DNA of 64,000 nt, taken from NCBI GenBank assembly GCA_023897205.1, contig JAHWDD010000003.1:4901665-4965664 (forward strand). Direction: 5' to 3'. Below the pieces are notes generated by a model. It had not been told where the DNA came from. It did no database searches and saw nothing but the letters and a program-made list of their open reading frames with translations. The translations under genes were made by a program, and so were the position numbers. Below are positions 44,826-54,556 of the stretch, in pieces. Origin of the DNA: Exophiala sp. HKRS030 (taxonomy: Eukaryota > Ascomycota > Eurotiomycetes > Chaetothyriales > Herpotrichiellaceae). Position 1 is the first letter of the stretch. Each line of letters begins with the position of its first letter.

Positions 44826-47696
44826 TCACTTCATCAACAATTCCAATTGTTCTCTTCTCCTCTCCATGGCAGCGTGTGCACGTTTGGATTGTTGAGCCAT
44901 GTCCTTGACGTCACCGATGCCCAAGGGGTCCAGGTCTTCGGCCAGGTTCTGCATGGGACCATCAAAACCGTCGTTGTTGTCATTACCACCACGATCACGG
45001 GGGTCATGGTCGGACTCTTCGACACCAACAACAACATCGTGCACTCCTTCCGGCTTGGCGTCCTCGCCATCTTCAGCCAGTGTCTCAGCGCGAACACCAT
45101 TGCCAGCATCGGCAATCGCAGCACCCGTGTCCTTTCCAGCCTCGAGACCACGTCCCTCTTTCTGCAAATCATCAATACCTTCTTCATCTCGCACCGGCCC
45201 CGTCGTCGTGGCCGTCGTCGACACAGGAGCCCTCGTCCTGATTATTTGTATTTGTGTACCTTGATTCGCATGCGGCGATGGGGAAGCCCTTCCAGAAACA
45301 GGAGTTCTCGTTCGACTGATCGGTTCCTGACCCTTCTGTGTCGTCAACTCCGCGGTGGCTTCAGCGGTCTCGACACCGACCAAGACTGGGGTCCTAGTCC
45401 GGCTTATCGGCACCGACGCTGAACCCGATTGACTCTGACTTTGGGAACCACCGACCGAGGTCCACATCTCGCCGGTCTCACCGTCGCCAACCTTGGCCGT
45501 GGCTTTACTGTTCATCTCTTCATCCGTACGCCCAAAAAGTTCATTCCACCACCTCGCTTCTCCTGGCCTGGGGAACATCAACCTCTCCTTTCCGCGTACA
45601 TTATCATCCACCACAGGGTCGTACTTGGGATTGATAAACTCCTTTTTCCTTGCCAGAAAGTAATCCCAAACACTTCTCGTACGCTCGGCGAGTCGTGCGT
45701 CATTTCTCTCCTTCTCACTGTCGCCGAGAAAAGTCCCATACTGGCATGAATATAGATGATATAGTAATCTCCGTAAGAATCGTTCTGTGAATTCGAAGCG
45801 TGTCGGGTACTGATGTAACAACTGATATGTGGCGTCGAGGAACTGGTGGAATATCGGACTCGTCTCTTTCACCTTGGTAGTGGGCTTCTCCTTGTCCTTG
45901 CCACCACTACGAGATACAATCCGTCGATTGGCCTGACTCTCGCTGTCGTTACCAGCCGCGTCAATGTCGGAATCAATGTTGAGACTTTCGCGCGAGTCAT
46001 TGTTCCTCGAAGTCGAGAAAAAGCCCCTCGCGCTGAGGAAGGCATTTTCAAAGGCCTTTTGTGCACCCGACATCGCGCCTGACTGCTCCTTGCCATCAAC
46101 GTCCTCGTTTCCACGGCTGATCCTCTCGTTCTCAATGTGAAACCACTTGTCCGAACTGAGAAAGCCCGACCGATGCTTGAACATGTGTCCGAAACTCAAC
46201 CAGTCTTTCTCGACCAGCACGATGAAACCTTCCATGGTGCGATAGTACGGATCTAGACACAATTGGCTCAAAGACGAGAGCTGGCTTGTACGATCCCACC
46301 CATCGCTGCAATGGATGAGCACATGACTATGCTGCAATCCGACCTGGCGAGCGATGAGACCAACTCCATCCAGAACGTTGGAAATATGTTTCAACCAATC
46401 GCTCTTTTGCAGGAGTTCACGGTTTGGACCCAGGGGAGTCAGGTCCGAATCCTTCAGAGCATCCACAACTTTGTTCAGGCTGTCCCGCATGACGTGGATG
46501 TTGTCGATGCCCAGGTACACTTTCGTGGCAAATTTGTAGTTGTTCATATCTTCTGATCCCATGCCTGTAGCATGGTTTACCATCGCATTGATACTCGGTC
46601 GGGCATCGACTATCATGTTCCTTTGCTGCGCCCCATACACCAGAGGCCTCTTGTCATCGGCATCTGAAGCCATGTCGTCGTCCCCGCGCAACTTTGATAT
46701 CACCGCGTCTTCTAACGCTTCAGCATCAGGCTGCTGAAGATCGTCGACGTTTGTATTGGAGTTCGAAAGGCTCGCATTCGACATGTTTGACCCGGCTGAG
46801 TCCTCGCGTTCGGGTGGCGGTGAGTTATACTCGCTCAGGGGCCGTTCTGCTCTCGTCGTATTGAATATAGCAGCGAGCAATTTCTCATCCTGAATACTTC
46901 TATTCCCTCTCACACCAACTAGTGGCTGCGAACACCTCGTAATAGAGCAGTCATTCACCGGATGTAGGTACGTGAGGACCGGGATTCTTGCGCGTGATCG
47001 ATAACTCTTCGCATAGTTCAATGTCACGTCCGATATCGACGCTGGCACGGGCAGAAGGGCAGGGTATGTTGGGCTGAACGAGTAGTCGGTGTTGATCCTC
47101 GAAATCCTCCATTTGCGTTCTTTGCTAGGATTTTCCAGGCCCATCCGCCTCCATTCGCGCATGGGGTCGTATAATGCCCATCCACTCGGCCGCACGTCTC
47201 GCTCCGCCCCAGTAGGAGCATAGCTGAAGGCGTAGAGCTTTTCAATGCCACTGAGTTTGCATGTCCAAGCTCTTATGCTGTCGTATACATCCCGCGCCTT
47301 TTCTTTGGCTTCGTCCTGGAAAAGAAAGCATACAAAGGTGAAATCGCGGCATCGCAGGCGGATAGAGCTGGGTTGCCTGGAAGCCAGTGGCGCGGGCCGA
47401 AAGGTGCACTGTTGGATGATAGGATAGGTTATCCACAGCTCTCTTGGTCTCACAGGTCGGGGACTTGTGTCTTCCGTGGTGGGAGGAGCAGGAGCCGCCG
47501 GGGTGTGGACGAAGATGAGGTGGTGAGGCGTGAGGTGTACAGTTCCAACGACTTGCTCGCCGCGTCTTGAAAGGGTCACATTGTCAACCTACGACAATGC
47601 TGTTAGTTGTCTTTGGCCTCGAGATATTGTTTGCTGCTAAGGCGATACAACGGCGCTTAGACGAACCTTTGCAATCCGAGTGCGTTCCATCGCCAT
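44826..47696 (-). CDS. YMR1: Myotubularin-type phosphoinositide 3-phosphatase
   Basis: Dephosphorylates PI3P and PI(3,5)P2 on endosomal and vacuolar membranes; yeast has a single member, Ymr1. Exon 1 is 47696-47667 (MAMERTRIAK), a 78-nt intron follows, exon 2 is 47588-44826; 930 residues. The N-terminal PH-GRAM region (VDNVTLSRRGEQVVGTVHLT) leads to the phosphatase domain with RIPVLTYLHPVNDCSITRCS and LVGVRGNRSIQDEKLL. The catalytic loop is HCSDGWDRTSQ, with Cys437 and the Arg of CX5R present, so it is predicted active. Further on come DPYYRTMEGFIVLVEKDWLS and PTRFEFTERFLRRLLYHLYS. The last 200 residues hold three repeats of ISRTRTPV-type sequence and an acidic stretch, then a coiled-coil end. 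A second ATG lies two codons in. Frame intact. Confidence 0.93.
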
Positions 47697-48456
47697 GGTG
47701 CTGAGGTTCCAAATAGACAGCACCTTGACCTTCGGAGGCTGCGGCTCAGATTAAGACATGATTCATGTATGCGAGCGCCTGGCACTTAAATAGTGGTGCG
47801 AATCCTCGAGAACAAGGGTCTGACTTGTGTATCAAAGCAAAGGGCACATAGTACGAGGAGATCTTAGACAACGTTTGTTGGTGATCGTGCGGACAAACGG
47901 CGTATCGGAATCGTAATCTACGTCAGATGAATAGGTGTCGGCTGCACAATTCCTTAGCGCAGCCTCATTCAGCCTTGTCACCTCATCAGTCACATGCAAA
48001 CAGTCTACAACACCCTGATACACAGCCTCGTTTGCTGTTTTGTAACTCTTGACTCTTGTTGTTTTCGCTACTTCCAGCGTGTCTCAATGATTTCATTGTT
48101 CAAGTCCATAGACTGTGACTACGTGCAGATGAACCATCCGCCTGTTCGTTCTCGCATTATGATCCTAGCAGATCTCAATCCCCATCTTCATTTTAGACCC
48201 AATGCATTATGAACACGGTCGGTGTCGATGCCGAGCTTAGCACATCCAATCGTCACTATTTGTACAAATACAAACCTGAAGTCCCATCAGAGACTTGTCA
48301 GGATTCTTCAATGCATGGTACCAATCCCATCGTAATTTTTGCTCCCTATGCACCATGAACGCCATGCTATTTTCAAAAACATGTCCCGCATTCTCCATCT
48401 ATGGTAGACATTATTCCAATGTCATGTGCACATGATATTGTGCATGAAAAGCTTGT
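47697..48456. other. 760-bp spacer
   Basis: Promoter of the myotubularin gene and 3' region of the MSG5-like gene, both minus. Nothing else recognised. Confidence 0.6.
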
Positions 48457-50901
48457 TTATAAAAAATCATCAATGTTTCTCAATATTTCGGGGGCTTCGC
48501 CTTGTTGGTGCGGACTTCTCGGATCGAACGCTGTGGGAATCTGGTCGCCTGCTGATTCGGTGGAAGATCCGAAAACGTGGTGCGGGAGTAGCAGACCCAT
48601 CGTCCTCGCCGGCTTGGGTGTCTTGTTAGACACAGCCAGGTCTCCTGCTGTCGTAATCCCAAATGGTGAAGCCATAAATTCTGTTGCTCGCGGTGAAAAG
48701 AGAGATGGGGTTTCTGGGACATCTTGCGCAGCAAGGTCCATCATCGGCGAGCCTGTGATCAAACCTAGTCTGGGAGTCTTGCTAGGTTCTGGCGAGGACG
48801 GACCCGACGTTGTGTCATCGAATCGTTCTCTGAATGGTAGAGGCCTCGGCGACTCGCTTGGAGAAAGACTGCGTAATTCTGGATTGGTGGCTGCCAGGGT
48901 CGGAGCTTCCGGTTTCGGAGGTGTGGCTATCTTGCCCAGTATCTGACTCAACTTTATGGGTGTTTCGATGTTATCCATTGGGTCATTCTTGGGAAAGAGA
49001 GGGACCGGTGGAAGTGCTTTGTTCAATCGTAAAGAAGATCTGGTCGGAGCTGGAGCATCGTCCGCCGGCTTGGTCGTGGCTGGGCCTGCGGTTGGCTTCT
49101 CCCACGGACGCGCAGGTAGCTCCTGTGCTGGTCTCTTTGCAACAGGTGTATCCATAACCGGTGAGGATGACTCGTGGAGTTTCCACCAATTTGGCTGGGG
49201 GTTGAAGGTGTGGTCGCCATAAATCCCTTTGGCCACTTTCGATCGAAAGTCTGCCAGTTGATAGATCAAGCTCATGTTCGGCCCAACCCATTGACTTCGT
49301 TCTTTCACGGACATATACATCGAATGGAAATCCGGCTGGTATCCTTTGTAGAGACCATAAGCAATCACCAGCGAAGCCGACCGAGATACACCCAATTGAC
49401 AATGAACCAGGACCTTTTTGCCAGCCTGCACACGCTCGTCGATGATTCGGCACAAAGTGTACAGGTCCTCCAATATCTCAGAATTATGATCCCAGGGCAC
49501 ATGCAAATATTCAGGTTGCTTCTTCTGCAAGAATGAAATCGGTCTCGGTGTGGTGGGCGTTTGCGACCCACTTGTCTGTGGCCACTCCCAGGCTGATTTG
49601 AATGACATTTCTGAGATAGCTGTCTGAGGTTCAGACATCGTACGGGCTGGAGCCTCCACTTCGAATGGATTTTTGATCTCCTTCGCCACGTTGATGACTG
49701 TATCGAAATTGCTTGCCTCTTCCGCCGTGGGCTCGAGGTACAGATACACACCACTATCATAGATGCGCACTGGTCCATTTGGATATCCCTTTTCTTGAGT
49801 TTCCTGTGATCTCTGAGGGTGAAACTCATCTTCCTCCTTCAAGTCAGGGAGGGCGTTCGTCCCAGAAAGAGCAGAATTGCTTGAATCAGAGCCAGAAACA
49901 GAATAGACAGAACCACCTGTTGGCAAGTGCAGAGAAAGTCCTTGGGAGGAGGTCTTGTTCGGGGAGGCAAGCGTAGCTAGTGAAGGTGTTGATTGCATGT
50001 GATGTAGAGATGGCCTTGAACTTGGCGTTGGTGGGACATCCAGTGCCCGTGAGAATGCAAGTTGCTGAAAACCAGGGGTTCTGATGGTCAGGTTCGTAGG
50101 CTTTTTACGCCCCGTTCTAGGTGTATCTTTCAACGGCGAGGTAGGCGCGGAAAAGGCGTGGGAAGTTTCCATGCCAGGTGCTGTTGCAGGTCGAGGCAGA
50201 GATACTGCGTTCATATTCAGCGACAAATTCTTGACGTTCTTCGAGCTGTCTATGAGCGTGGACGGCGGTATTGACGGGGCAGTCGACATTATATTGGCAG
50301 GTTGTTTCTGCGCCTGAGGGTGGTCGTAGTGCTGTTCTGGTAGAGGTCTTGCCATTATATTTCCGAATGGTGATACGGGAGGCATGGAAGTTGCTGACTC
50401 TGGCGACGAAGAAGGTGACGAATCCGTCAGCAAGGGAGAGTCAAAGGTGGAATTCGTGGTGGTGGGTGAGGATTCTGTGGACGTCGTTGTCATGGAGGTA
50501 ACACTATCGCGGTGTGAACGTGTGGGCTGAAGAGACGTAGAATGAGGTTTCGCGTCGGTGATGAGTATTTGGGTCTCGCTTTGTATTGAATCTGGTAAAG
50601 GCAACTCGTCCATATCCTTTGATATGCTTGTGCCTGTTTCCCCAACCACTGTCATGAACGATGGGAAAGGCGTGGACATGATCGAGCCAACTCCGATGGG
50701 CATATTCGAAGATCGTGGCAACGGCGGTCGTCGTTTCTTCGCGGATGTTGTGGAGGGGTCGGGGGTTAGATAGTCTATGGGCGAGACTGAAGAAATCGAA
50801 CCATGTCGGGTAGAGGGTCGTGGTGGAGGGCAACCGTTGGCCAGGTCGAAAGATCTTTTGCGATGATGATAGTTAGCACTGCCCGGAGGATCTTGTAACA
50901 T
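48457..50901 (-). CDS. MSG5: Dual-specificity MAP-kinase phosphatase, Msg5-like
   Basis: Removes phosphate from Thr and Tyr of MAP kinases, in yeast Fus3 and Slt2. Single exon, 814 residues from the ATG at 50901 (MLQDPPGSANYHHRKRSFDL); an in-frame ATG at 50961 would add 20 residues (MSMCIVQCTL). The N-terminal 400 residues are Ser/Thr/Pro-rich and disordered. The phosphatase domain lies at about residues 375-565: GPVRIYDSGVYLYLEP opens it, and the active site is VLVHCQLGVSRSASLV with Cys501 (49399-49401). VGPNMSLIYQLADF and FNPQPNWWKLHESSS close it. The C-terminal 250 residues are again Ser/Pro-rich, with LNKALPPVPLFPKNDPMDN as a compact segment. MAPK docking sites may lie in the flanks but are not assigned. 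Frame intact. Confidence 0.9.
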   Translation of the reverse strand: MLQDPPGSANYHHRKRSFDLANGCPPPRPSTRHGSISSVSPIDYLTPDPSTTSAKKRRPPLPRSSNMPIGVGSIMSTPFPSFMTVVGETGTSISKDMDELPLPDSIQSETQILITDAKPHSTSLQPTRSHRDSVTSMTTTSTESSPTTTNSTFDSPLLTDSSPSSSPESATSMPPVSPFGNIMARPLPEQHYDHPQAQKQPANIMSTAPSIPPSTLIDSSKNVKNLSLNMNAVSLPRPATAPGMETSHAFSAPTSPLKDTPRTGRKKPTNLTIRTPGFQQLAFSRALDVPPTPSSRPSLHHMQSTPSLATLASPNKTSSQGLSLHLPTGGSVYSVSGSDSSNSALSGTNALPDLKEEDEFHPQRSQETQEKGYPNGPVRIYDSGVYLYLEPTAEEASNFDTVINVAKEIKNPFEVEAPARTMSEPQTAISEMSFKSAWEWPQTSGSQTPTTPRPISFLQKKQPEYLHVPWDHNSEILEDLYTLCRIIDERVQAGKKVLVHCQLGVSRSASLVIAYGLYKGYQPDFHSMYMSVKERSQWVGPNMSLIYQLADFRSKVAKGIYGDHTFNPQPNWWKLHESSSPVMDTPVAKRPAQELPARPWEKPTAGPATTKPADDAPAPTRSSLRLNKALPPVPLFPKNDPMDNIETPIKLSQILGKIATPPKPEAPTLAATNPELRSLSPSESPRPLPFRERFDDTTSGPSSPEPSKTPRLGLITGSPMMDLAAQDVPETPSLFSPRATEFMASPFGITTAGDLAVSNKTPKPARTMGLLLPHHVFGSSTESAGDQIPTAFDPRSPHQQGEAPEILRNIDDFL

Positions 50902-52976
50902 TTTGACTTGCGACTGCGACTGCTGATGGTCTAAGGTACATTGTACGATGCACATGGACAATCACTTTTTGCAATTCGCAGTCGCAGAGGAACAATGGGA
51001 CGAGAGTGAAGTGAGGTTGAGTCAACGTACCAAGATCAAAACAAAGCACGGCAAAGATGCCACAGAGCATGCAGCAAGATGAGGGAGAAGTCTGACGACC
51101 CAGGGCTCCTCTTGCAGTTTCAGATTCAGCGCGTATCCAAAGTGCGGCGCAGCAATTCGCCTGAGGCTCTCACTCGAGGCCAATCCCCACTGCCGGAGAA
51201 TTGGGGATGTAATACGGGCTCGGGAGGCGTGAGCGAGGGTGCCCTTCTCGTTGGGATCTAAGTGAGTGTGTGTATGCGCACGATTTGAGGGCGCGACGGT
51301 CCTAGGCAAGGCCGGGGGTGGACGAGTCGGAGGACGGTTGAGGGCGACTTGAGGCTGGCGACTGAGTGCTAAGGGTTCTGCGACAAGCGAGAGAGGACGA
51401 CGGTGTGGGCACGTTCTGGCAGGAACGTGGAGTTAGAGGGCGAGAGTAGCAAATAGAATGGAGACACAGGCGCGGGATATGGCGCAATGGGGGAGTTGCA
51501 GGGTGAAGCAGAGGCGAGAGAGTTGATACAAAGATGCCCTTGTTGCTGGAGAGATCTGACAAGAGAAGTGAATTCGTCAGTCCCTTCAGCAATCTCTCAC
51601 CTCTGTGTCTGTGAATGTCTGTCTGTTCTGTCGGTCCCAGCGCTTTGACGGTCAATCGAATGCTCCCTGTGCTCAATAGCATCTGAAGGGGCTTGCATGC
51701 TGAGGCTGCGATTGGAAGGCTGGCCAAAGCCCCTCCATGCTGAAACGGTGCCAATTGCTGCTATAAAAAGATCCCCGATGTTGGCCTCATTAGGCTGCAA
51801 ATTTGCCGCGCGCATCCATGCATCCATGCGTCCCACCGACCAACAAATGCACAGATGGAACCCGCTGTCTCCCGGCTGTGTCAAGGCACCCTCAGACAGT
51901 CCTGGTGAGATGGTCGCTCCATGGTACTCTACAACACGAGCATCTGGAGAGGATGTGTCTAAAACACCCATCTACCTACTCCCTATAACACTATTTCGAC
52001 TCTTACTCCATCTCTGAGTCTCAATCGTCCCTCGGCTTCTCTTCACCGGCGAATGGAATGGAAATTGCACTGCGTTTCAGATTGCTACAAGCCAAACAAG
52101 AAAGTCATCTGTGCGCCACCTTTCACAGCCAAGTCACCAGCTGTCGGAAAAGGACGGCACTATTGACTGTACGGGAGTAGTAGAAGTATTTAATTCCCCC
52201 AGAAATAACATCTGGCCCCCAAAGCGACGACTTTTCTTCATCACTTTCTGCACTTTGAATCCTTGTTACTCCGTAAGACGCCCGCACCCCTTGGAAATGT
52301 GGCCGTGGCCCAGGCATGATCGATGATCGATGATCAATGATCAGTGTTGAAATTTATCGACCCTAGGTCCACGATGACTGAACACTCACCATACTCCGTA
52401 TACCGAGTCAACCAACTTACTGCCATAAGGGTAATCCACCTTTCGTATTCGGAACTTCTTAGGGAGGGAGTAATGATCTATTTTCATCTGCAAAACTCGC
52501 CGATGGACCGAGTGGCTTCTGATGCTCCGTACTCGTGCGAGTATGTTACAGCAGGTGCCGCACTCCCTATCTAGCTTAGGCTAGTTCTATGCGAGGAGAT
52601 GGTCGCATCTTTTTTAAACAAATGGATAACTATGGGGTATAGGTTAGGTAGGTATGCAATATCGTCTTCTCACAAAAGTGTTCCAAAGTGTCCCCAGACA
52701 GTTATCCCTACGGCTCGGTCGGCCTTTTCCCTTAAACACCAAAAACCCACGTCGGTGACTTCGTGTCTCTTCATACTTTTTTTGTACCCTGTGCGCCTTG
52801 GCCCCAAACTGTCGTTAAAATGTCGTATTATCAATGGTAAATCGACAATTCGGAGAGGAGTGAGAGTGTCCTACCGGATTCACTCCGACGATCTCCGTGC
52901 GTCGAGAAGAAGGAAAGAATTTGGGAAATGAACTCCTAGGCTGCCAAGTCAAGCCCGATGTTTTGTATCGACATCT
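50902..52976. other. 2.1-kb spacer
   Basis: Promoter and leader of the MSG5-like gene and 3' region of the 161-aa orphan (both minus). Minus-strand frames at 51022-51309 and 51302-51754 are Ser/Pro/Leu-rich leader-like sequence. Contains an ATGATCR array (52316-52343) and two TACTCCGTA motifs (52267, 52392). No gene supported. Confidence 0.55.
52316..52343. repeat. Tandem heptamer ATGATCR, four copies
   Basis: Two ATGATCG units followed by two ATGATCA units, in exact 7-base register; the core resembles the TGATCAG array at 4183-4203. Confidence 0.9.
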
Positions 52977-53462
52977 TCAGCACTTCTGAGCGTCTCTCTT
53001 GTTCTTCATATACAGCTCTCCGATGCCTGACTTCTGTCTGTTGACTTTTTGTCGAGCATTTATCGCCGCCGAGTAATGGGAAAAGGAGAAGTTCGACCAA
53101 TCCCGGTGCTCTCTGGTTGGCCTTGATACTTCGACGACCTTGGTCAACTTCTTCTGGGGCTTGTCGTAGGTGAAGATGTCTTCAAACTCGAAGTCTTGTG
53201 AGGACAAGTCCATGGAGTCAAAGTTGGTGTTTTTCAAGACTTCTCGTTCGGCATCGGAGAGGGCGACATCGAAACTCGCGGTTCTCGTGTAAGGCACCAG
53301 TTGGACCTTGGGTATCAGGCCAGGTGAGACAGGAGATATTGACTGGGTCGATGTGCAGGATGATTTCCTTTCCCCAGCTGATCGACCGGAATCCGAATCC
53401 ACAGACCGAGGACTGTGGGGAGGCGACTCCAAGGGGTGACTATTGTACGTGTAGGGGGCCAT
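52977..53462 (-). CDS. Small fungal orphan protein, 161 residues
   Basis: Single exon from the ATG at 53462. Function not recognised. The first 55 residues are Ser/Pro-rich (SHPLESPPHSPRSVDSDSG), followed by a compact segment VQLVPYTRTASFDVALSDAE and an acidic aromatic patch, QDFEFEDIFTYDKPQKK. The C-terminus is basic (NARQKVNRQKSGIGELYMKN) and ends in Cys. There is no signal peptide or membrane segment. Codon pattern and composition look like a true protein, and the frame is much longer than random frames nearby. SP motifs in the N-terminus could be phosphorylation sites (inference). Confidence 0.65.
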   Translation of the reverse strand: MAPYTYNSHPLESPPHSPRSVDSDSGRSAGERKSSCTSTQSISPVSPGLIPKVQLVPYTRTASFDVALSDAEREVLKNTNFDSMDLSSQDFEFEDIFTYDKPQKKLTKVVEVSRPTREHRDWSNFSFSHYSAAINARQKVNRQKSGIGELYMKNKRDAQKC

Positions 53463-54556
53463 GGTGATCGAGCGGAAGGCGGCTTTGGTCGGACTTTGCA
53501 GATGATCTTTGATATAGAAGCGGCTGGATGAAATTCTGAAGAGTGACTATTGTTAAAGGACCATGAGTCACTCAGATATGGCGTGACCAGAGGTAATATA
53601 ATCCGTCGAAAACTTTCATGCACGTCGAATGCCTGCCCGTGATGGATTGTGCACGCAGAGGTGTTCGGGAAGCCGAGACAGAGTGGCCCGGCTTTGATGT
53701 CACTGATGTTTCGAATTTGGAGGTAGACCAACCACGAAAAGACCTGGTCCTTCCAGTCTTACGTGTGTAGTAGTCGCAGCAGTTGTTGTTCCCTGTACGA
53801 GTGCTTGGAGGGAAGTGGGCGGCTGGAGACCATTCTCGACGGTGGAAATGCCTCGTTCCTTATACTCGTGTCGTGGCAGCAACAGAATCCCAGAGGACAC
53901 ACATGCAATCACCATTGGTTATGGCGACATCTGCCTGGCCAATTAAGGTCCTCAAACGGGTTAAGGTGCTCATTATTGTCCAAACTTCGTCGACGATGGC
54001 GTGTCCAGGCACGTTCCCACTGTGGGCGAAACATGCTGGGCGAGCAAGTTCCATCTCTGTGTCTGCCCATACGAGTTGCGAGACGCGGCAACGGTGTGCT
54101 GTTGCGTGTTAGTCATTGGAGTCCTCCGGCTGCAGCGGGCATCGGGCATCGGGCATCATACCACAGTCCATACAACGCCTGGTGGAGCAAACACTCATCA
54201 GTGTTGAAAATTTCACCTGCACGTGGATGGGCGTGCAGCCTCGTCAGACGTATTGATTGGACCTCTAGACATCGAATCAGAACCGACATCTGCCAAATGC
54301 CATGTCCTGCCAATCAACAAGGAATGGGAGAAACAGGAGGAAAAAGGAGGACAAGTTAACACCGTACACATGGCTCAACAAATGCTGCGCCATGGACGCG
54401 GCTTGCTCAATTAAGTCTAATAATTCCAGACCGAGTCAATGGTCCTCACATCTCTGGTGTGAGGACAAGCATAGACCCGGTACTCGAGGACTGCCTTCTC
54501 AGCGCTGAAATTTTCATCGTACATAATATGTTACAATCTTGACAAAAGTGTCGTGA
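53463..54556. other. 1.1-kb spacer
   Basis: Promoter of the 161-aa orphan and 3' region of the large coiled-coil gene, both minus. A 198-codon plus-strand frame (53763-54359) is rich in Trp, Cys and Arg and has no motif. It contains (GGGCATC)x3 at 54137-54157. Confidence 0.55.
54137..54157. repeat. Tandem heptamer GGGCATC, three perfect copies
   Basis: Three exact 7-base units. Confidence 0.9.

Noticed and set aside
51302..51754. 150-codon minus-strand frame upstream of the MSG5-like gene
   Set aside because: Composition of C/T-rich leader sequence (Ser, Pro, Leu, Thr) with no motif; at most an upstream open frame.
53763..54359. 198-codon plus-strand frame
   Set aside because: Very rich in Trp, Cys and Arg, no motif, and contains an intergenic heptamer repeat.
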